Positions 21,970 through 25,522 of a stretch of 25,522 bases of DNA are shown here, piece by piece. Within the stretch, counting starts at the first letter, position 1; every line of letters starts with the position of its first letter. Where the stretch lies: positions 1 through 25,522 of the forward strand of contig CAVEFO010000025.1 of NCBI GenBank assembly GCA_963615055.1. The letters are read 5' to 3'. Under the pieces are notes generated by a model that saw nothing but the letters and a program-made list of their open reading frames with translations, was not told the origin of the DNA and did no database searches. Position numbers and translations under genes: made by a program. Source of the DNA: UBA1822 sp963615055. GTDB lineage: Bacteria; Bacillota; Negativicutes; Veillonellales; Dialisteraceae.

Positions 21970-23145
21970 ATGCCGGACAATGACGAACTTCGCCCCAGCT
22001 GGGTGCCGGAGGAAAAGAACGAAGCGTTTGCCTGCACGGTGATGCGCGGCATCGACAGCGCCGCGAACAGCGTGACCGGAGCGAAAGAATATCCCGATGC
22101 GCCGCTCAAAAAAGTGCCGCTTCGCAAGAAACTCACCGTCGAGGAATACATCGACGGCGTCACGCGCGGGGATCGCGTCGTGCTCTCCAAAGCCATCACG
22201 CTCATCGAATCGAACGCGCCGAAAGATTTCGAAAAAGCGCAGCGCGTCCTGCAAGGCCTTCTGCCGCGCACGGGAAACGCGCTCCGCATCGGCATCACGG
22301 GCGTGCCGGGCGCCGGGAAAAGTACATTCATCGAGTCCTTCGGGCAGCTTCTCTGTCAGCAGGGACATAAAGTCGCGGTCTTGGCCGTCGATCCCACGAG
22401 CTCCATCACCGGCGGCTCCATTCTGGGCGACAAGACGCGGATGCAAAATCTTTCCCGCGAGCCGAACTGTTTCATCCGTCCCTCTCCGTCCAAAGGGACG
22501 CTGGGCGGCGTCGCGCGGAAAAGCCGGGAAACCATGCTCCTTTGCGAGGCGGCCGGCTGCGACGTCATCTTGGTTGAGACCGTCGGCGTCGGGCAATCGG
22601 AGACCACCGTGCGCTCTATGGTCGATTTCTTCATGCTCGTCGTCCTGACCGGCGCGGGCGATGACCTACAAGGCATCAAAAAAGGCATCATGGAACTCGC
22701 CGATGCCATCGTCGTGAACAAAGCCGACGGCGACAATCTCGAACGCGCCAAAGTCGCGCAGGGCGAATACGAACGCATGGCTGAATTCATCCGTCCGGCG
22801 ACCGAAGGCTGGACGACGCACGCCTATCGCTGCTCGGCGATCAAAAAGACCGGCCTTTTGGAACTCTGGGCCGTCATGCACGAATTCCAGAAAGTCACGA
22901 AAAAATCCGGCGTCTTCCAGAATCGCCGGAAGCGCCAGATCATCGATTGGATGCGCTCCATGATCGATGAACATCTGCACAATCTCTTCTTTGAAGATCC
23001 CGTCATCAAAGGCCGGATGCCGTCGGTGAAAGCGGCCGTCCTGACCGGCGTCATTTCGCCCAGCCAAGCCGTTTCCGAGCTCATTCGCGCTTTCGACATG
23101 GAGCGCGCGTCCGCTCGTCATCTCGAAGAAACAAAAGGAAACTGA
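21970..23145 (+). CDS. meaB: MeaB/ArgK G3E-family GTPase, methylmalonyl-CoA mutase chaperone
   Basis: MeaB is a P-loop GTPase that gates delivery of adenosylcobalamin to the mutase and protects it from inactivation. The 391 residues include an N-terminal extension of about 55 residues before VEEYIDGVTRGDRVVLSKAI, Walker A GVPGAGKST at 111-119, VDPTSS, the RPSPSKGTLGGVARKSRE segment, ETVGVGQSE (switch region), NKADGDN (base recognition) and a C-terminal helical dimerisation part. I chose ATG 21970, with AAGGAGAGTG upstream; the longer open frame would overlap the previous gene by about 100 bp. It is followed after 1 bp by the MsrA-like gene. Confidence 0.94.
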   Translation: MPDNDELRPSWVPEEKNEAFACTVMRGIDSAANSVTGAKEYPDAPLKKVPLRKKLTVEEYIDGVTRGDRVVLSKAITLIESNAPKDFEKAQRVLQGLLPRTGNALRIGITGVPGAGKSTFIESFGQLLCQQGHKVAVLAVDPTSSITGGSILGDKTRMQNLSREPNCFIRPSPSKGTLGGVARKSRETMLLCEAAGCDVILVETVGVGQSETTVRSMVDFFMLVVLTGAGDDLQGIKKGIMELADAIVVNKADGDNLERAKVAQGEYERMAEFIRPATEGWTTHAYRCSAIKKTGLLELWAVMHEFQKVTKKSGVFQNRRKRQIIDWMRSMIDEHLHNLFFEDPVIKGRMPSVKAAVLTGVISPSQAVSELIRAFDMERASARHLEETKGN

Positions 23146-23146
23146 A

Positions 23147-23701
23147 ATGTTTACCAAGGACTTATACTTGGCGGGCGGTCCCGCGTGCGGATTGCAGGAA
23201 ATATTCTCCCGTTTCCCCGGCGTCACGGACGTCGTCTGCGGAGACGCGGTGGGCCGGGAAACGGGGGTGCCTGTCGAATGTGTGAAAGTCAGTTACAATC
23301 CGAAAAAGATTGCGATTGATACGCTTTTGCATCTCTTTTTCACCGTCGTGAATCCCTACACGGACGGCATCCAAGGAAAAGCCGTCGGCCCGCGCTACCG
23401 GAGCGCCGTGCTCTACACGTCTCGCGAAGACATCCCGCAGATTTCCTACTATTTCACGTACATGCAAAATCGCGGAAACAACAGCCAGATTCATGCCGAG
23501 ACCCTCACGGTGAATGAATACGAAGGCACGCCGAAAGTGCGCCCGAAAGTCCGCACGCTTTTGGCGGAGCTCTCCGCATTTTCCCCCTACGAAGAGGCCG
23601 CCCAGCACCGTCTCCGCAAAGACCCCGAAGCCTACACGCCAATCGATATCTCCCTCTTGGAAAAACTGGGCGTCCTGCAAGCGCGTCCGTCGTCCGTGTG
23701 A
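23147..23701 (+). CDS. MsrA-fold protein without the catalytic cysteine
   Basis: The 184-residue product aligns along its length with peptide-methionine (S)-S-oxide reductase: LYLAGG near the start, VKVSYNPKKI, LFFTVVNP, VGPRYRSAVLYTS and a C-terminal RKDPEAYTPIDI all have direct MsrA counterparts. The active-site motif GCFWGxE, however, reads GPACGLQE: the catalytic Cys is Pro12 and a Cys (Cys14) stands where Trp is expected. The Asp of GNDVG is Ala79 and the His of TGHAE is lost, although Glu44 is kept. Normal sulfoxide reduction is unlikely. AAAGGA precedes the ATG, which lies 1 bp after the meaB stop, so it belongs to the mut operon. The final residues (PSSV) and the stop lie in a family B repeat. 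No epimerase gene is seen here. Confidence 0.8.
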   Translation: MFTKDLYLAGGPACGLQEIFSRFPGVTDVVCGDAVGRETGVPVECVKVSYNPKKIAIDTLLHLFFTVVNPYTDGIQGKAVGPRYRSAVLYTSREDIPQISYYFTYMQNRGNNSQIHAETLTVNEYEGTPKVRPKVRTLLAELSAFSPYEEAAQHRLRKDPEAYTPIDISLLEKLGVLQARPSSV

Positions 23702-23919
23702 CCGTGTGACCGTTGTCCGTTGTCCGTGTAACCGTGAACCGTGAACCGAGCGTGGGAAACTTTGACTGTCATTGCGATGTGACGAGCGGTAAACGGTAAA
23801 CGGACAACGGAAAACGGTTATCCGTGTGACCGTGAACCGTGAACCGTGCGTGAGGAACTTTGTTTGTCATTGCGATGTGACGAACGGTCAACGGTCAACG
23901 GTAAACGGACAACGGACAG
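23686..23919 (+). repeat. Two tandem heptad-armed repeats, family B copies 3 and 4
   Basis: Each copy has a left arm of CCGTGAA/CCGTTGT heptads, a core (CCGTGCGTGAGGAACTTTG, then TGTCATTGCGATGTGACGA) and a right arm of ACGGTCA/ACGGTAA/ACGGACA heptads. Copy 3 runs from about 23686 to 23820 and copy 4 from about 23821 to 23919. The left arm of copy 3 holds the stop codon of the MsrA-like gene. Confidence 0.85.
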
Positions 23920-23943
23920 ACGCATCCAAAGCCAAGCATAAAT

Positions 23944-24031
23944 AAGTAGTCCGAGCCGAAGGCGTGATGAAAAAATCGTCGCCGATGGCGACACCGCGTC
24001 AATCTAATAGCTGACAGCTGACAACTAACAA
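23944..24031 (-). repeat. Heptad-armed repeat, family A copy 3 (divergent)
   Basis: On the minus strand, heptads TTGTTAG, TTGTCAG, CTGTCAG and CTATTAG precede a GTCGCC-ATC-GGCGAC hairpin with a T6 run and a GCCTTCGGC hairpin. The order is the same as in the copies at 87 and 4085, but the sequence has drifted. Confidence 0.6.
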
Positions 24032-24088
24032 CAATCTTGCGCGAGAAAAGAAAAGCCGAGCACCGCTATCACCCGTTTCCTCTGAAAT

Positions 24089-24117
24089 TTGCAAATTCCC
24101 CGAAAATCGGGTATAAT
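24089..24117 (+). promoter_or_regulatory. Promoter of rpsO
   Basis: TTGCAA (24089-24094), a 17-bp spacer and consensus TATAAT (24112-24117) lie 87 bp before the rpsO ATG. Confidence 0.75.
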
Positions 24118-24132
24118 ACCGACGTTTTTGAA

Positions 24133-24177
24133 CCGTACCTCGGACCGGCGAGACTCCGACGCGGCGCTGAGATACGG
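24133..24177 (+). promoter_or_regulatory. rpsO leader hairpin, possible S15 autoregulatory site
   Basis: CCGTA-C-CTC (24133-24141) pairs with GAG-A-TACGG (24169-24177), enclosing a GC-rich inner hairpin just upstream of the ribosome binding site. S15 represses its own mRNA through leader structures in several bacteria, each with a different fold. Position and structure fit that role; binding is not shown by the sequence. Confidence 0.45.
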
Positions 24178-24203
24178 CAATTTTCCCAATAGGAGGAAAC
24201 ATT

Positions 24204-24473
24204 ATGTTGACAGCAGAACAGAAAAAAGAAGTCATGACCGCGTATGCCGTCCATGAAGGCGACACGGGATCTGCGGAAGTGCAGATTGCCCTTCTCACGA
24301 AGAGAATCGTCCTTCTGACCGAACATTTGAAGGAACACAAGAAGGATCATCATTCCCGCCGCGGCCTTTTGAAACTCGTCGGCCAGCGCCGCAATTTGCT
24401 CGCGTATCTTCGCCGCGAAGACATCGAGCGTTACAGAACTCTCGGCGAAAAGCTGGGACTTCGCTTGAAATAA
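24204..24473 (+). CDS. rpsO: 30S ribosomal protein S15
   Basis: S15 is a primary 16S rRNA-binding protein of the small-subunit platform. The product is 89 residues, the standard length. Conserved features are GDTGSAEVQIALLTKRI, the HHSRRGLLKLVGQRRNLLAYL helix that contacts rRNA, and a C-terminal LGEKLGLRLK. GGAGGA precedes the ATG. It is monocistronic here, ending in a terminator rather than leading into pnp, which is its common neighbour. Confidence 0.97.
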   Translation: MLTAEQKKEVMTAYAVHEGDTGSAEVQIALLTKRIVLLTEHLKEHKKDHHSRRGLLKLVGQRRNLLAYLRREDIERYRTLGEKLGLRLK

Positions 24474-24482
24474 AATATTTCG

Positions 24483-24513
24483 AAAAGAATCGGACACGCG
24501 CCGGTTCTTTTTT
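24483..24513 (+). terminator. Rho-independent terminator of rpsO
   Basis: AAAAGAATCGG (24483-24493) pairs with CCGGTTCTTTT (24501-24511) across a 7-nt loop, followed by further T. It ends 24 bp before the next ATG, so some read-through into the dehydrogenase gene is possible. Confidence 0.82.
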
Positions 24514-24536
24514 GCTTCCGGAAAGAAGGGAAACGA

Positions 24537-25484
24537 ATGGAAAATACGAAAGTGACGGTCGGCGTCGTCGGGATGGGGCACGTCGGCGCGCATGTGGCGT
24601 ATGCGCTCGGCATGACGGGCACGGCGGATATCGTGAAAATGCTCGACGTCAATGAGACGAAACTTGTGAGCGAACGGCAGGATCTCATGGACGCCGTGAG
24701 TTTCATGCCGCATCGCACGGAGTATTGTATTTCCGATTACGCCGATTTGGCCGATTGCGACATTCTCATCAATACGGCGGGAAATATCGCGGCCGTGGCG
24801 GGCGGCGACCGGACGGCGGAGCTCGCGTCGGCGGCCGCGCAGGTCGAAAGTTACATCCCGAAAATCATGGCCGGCGGCTTTTCCGGCATTATCCTGAATA
24901 TCACAAATCCCTGCGATGTCATCACCGCGCTCATTGCGGAGGCGGCGGGGCTTCCGAAAGGGCGCGTCTTCGGGACGGGGACCGCTCTCGACACGTCGCG
25001 CCTCGTCAGTATTCTGGCGCAGACGACGGGGCTTGAGCATCACGCGTTTACGGCCTATGTCATGGGCGAGCACGGAAACGCGCAGATGATTCCCTGGTCG
25101 CTCATGAGTTTCGGCGGGAAACCGCTCTCGCAGCTGGCGGACGATCCGCGTTTCCAATTTGACAAGAAGGCGGTGCAGGAGCAGACGACGAAGGCCGGCT
25201 GGGTGACGTACAAAGGGAAATCGTGCACGGAGTACGGCATCGCGTCGGCGGCGGTGACATTGACGCAAAGCGTGCTACACGACGAAAAGAAAATTTTCTC
25301 CTGCTCGGTCCCGCTGGACGGCGAATACGGCGAGCGCGGCATCTTCGCCGGCTGCCCGGCCGTCATCGGCGCCGGCGGCGTGGAAGAAATCGTGGAATAC
25401 GAGCTCCCCGCAGAAGAGCTGGCGGAATTCAAAGCCTGCTGCCAAGTGATTCGAGGAAATATCGAAAAAGCGCACGGTCATTGA
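24537..25484 (+). CDS. LDH/MDH-superfamily dehydrogenase, resembling L-2-hydroxyisocaproate dehydrogenase
   Basis: The 315-residue NAD-dependent 2-hydroxyacid dehydrogenase is a paralogue of the product of 3079-4032. It has GMGHVG at 12-17, NAD-selecting Asp37, NPCD at 124-127, the Asp152/Arg155 pair in LDTSR and catalytic His179 in GEHGNA. The specificity loop reads GNIAAVAGGDRTAEL: the Arg85 of the other copy is Ala85, while the substrate-carboxylate Arg92 is kept. TxGNI...DR is the pattern of L-2-hydroxyisocaproate dehydrogenase, so bulky hydrophobic 2-oxo acids (for example from leucine or phenylalanine) are plausible substrates. This is inference. AGAAGGGA precedes the ATG. No separate promoter is evident after the rpsO terminator. 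Confidence 0.82.
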   Translation: MENTKVTVGVVGMGHVGAHVAYALGMTGTADIVKMLDVNETKLVSERQDLMDAVSFMPHRTEYCISDYADLADCDILINTAGNIAAVAGGDRTAELASAAAQVESYIPKIMAGGFSGIILNITNPCDVITALIAEAAGLPKGRVFGTGTALDTSRLVSILAQTTGLEHHAFTAYVMGEHGNAQMIPWSLMSFGGKPLSQLADDPRFQFDKKAVQEQTTKAGWVTYKGKSCTEYGIASAAVTLTQSVLHDEKKIFSCSVPLDGEYGERGIFAGCPAVIGAGGVEEIVEYELPAEELAEFKACCQVIRGNIEKAHGH

Positions 25485-25496
25485 TAAAGCAAAACA

Positions 25497-25522
25497 AAAA
25501 ATCCCCCACCTTTCGGGAATGC
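25497..25522. terminator. Probable terminator cut by the window edge
   Basis: An A-tract, TCCC and GGGA arms with a CCACCTTTC loop lie just past the last gene. On the minus strand the stem is followed by T6, so it may serve a convergent gene beyond the edge, or both directions. Confidence 0.45.

Noticed and set aside
23147..23701. Methylmalonyl-CoA epimerase, expected next to meaB
   Set aside because: The sequence lacks the metal-binding pattern of the vicinal oxygen chelate fold and instead aligns along its length with MsrA.

Overview
This window reads as chromosome from an anaerobic, fermentative Negativicutes-type bacterium (a diderm Firmicute such as the Selenomonas, Dialister or Megasphaera relatives). 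I infer this from strong AAGGAGG-type ribosome binding sites, firmicute-like promoters, a small outer-membrane beta-barrel with a signal peptide and terminal Phe, and a two-subunit methylmalonyl-CoA mutase operon of the kind used for succinate/propionate metabolism. Genus cannot be fixed from sequence reading alone.

Layout. 1-55 is the end of an IS3-type element. 275-5783 is mostly minus strand: a PotE-like putrescine/ornithine antiporter with a long structured leader, a small outer-membrane protein, a lactate/malate dehydrogenase-family enzyme and release factor 3 (prfC). 5963-10455 is the smc-ftsY pair on the plus strand, divergent from prfC. 10833-13735 is a three-gene ABC uptake system (lipoprotein, permease, ATPase; TrpXYZ-like architecture) with a compact structured leader and a clear terminator. 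13824-14714 is a stand-alone P-loop ATPase. 14970-23701 is the methylmalonyl-CoA mutase region: cobalamin riboswitch, terminator, structured non-coding stretch, second terminator, a separate promoter, mutA, mutB, 1.36 kb of repeats, a cobalamin-domain paralogue without the cobalt-ligating His, meaB, and an MsrA-fold protein without the catalytic Cys. 24089-25484 is rpsO with its leader, then a second LDH/MDH-family enzyme whose specificity loop differs from the first.

The intergenic spaces are filled with at least three families of unusual repeats. Each is built from short tandem units (7 bp in families A and B, about 10 bp in family C) flanking a core, with the same units inverted on the other side. 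They occur at 87-177, 2961-3062, 4085-4207, 10470-10791, 20153-21450 and 23686-24031. Two genes (prfC and the MsrA-like gene) end inside such repeats, and the omp promoter appears to take its -35 from one.

The mut region is the most interesting part. MutA/MutB interconvert succinyl-CoA and methylmalonyl-CoA with adenosylcobalamin, and MeaB protects or reloads the mutase. The two extra proteins look like catalytically or cofactor-dead relatives of a MutB domain and of MsrA. The cobalamin riboswitch is separated from mutA by two terminators and a new promoter, so it may control a small RNA rather than mutA directly.
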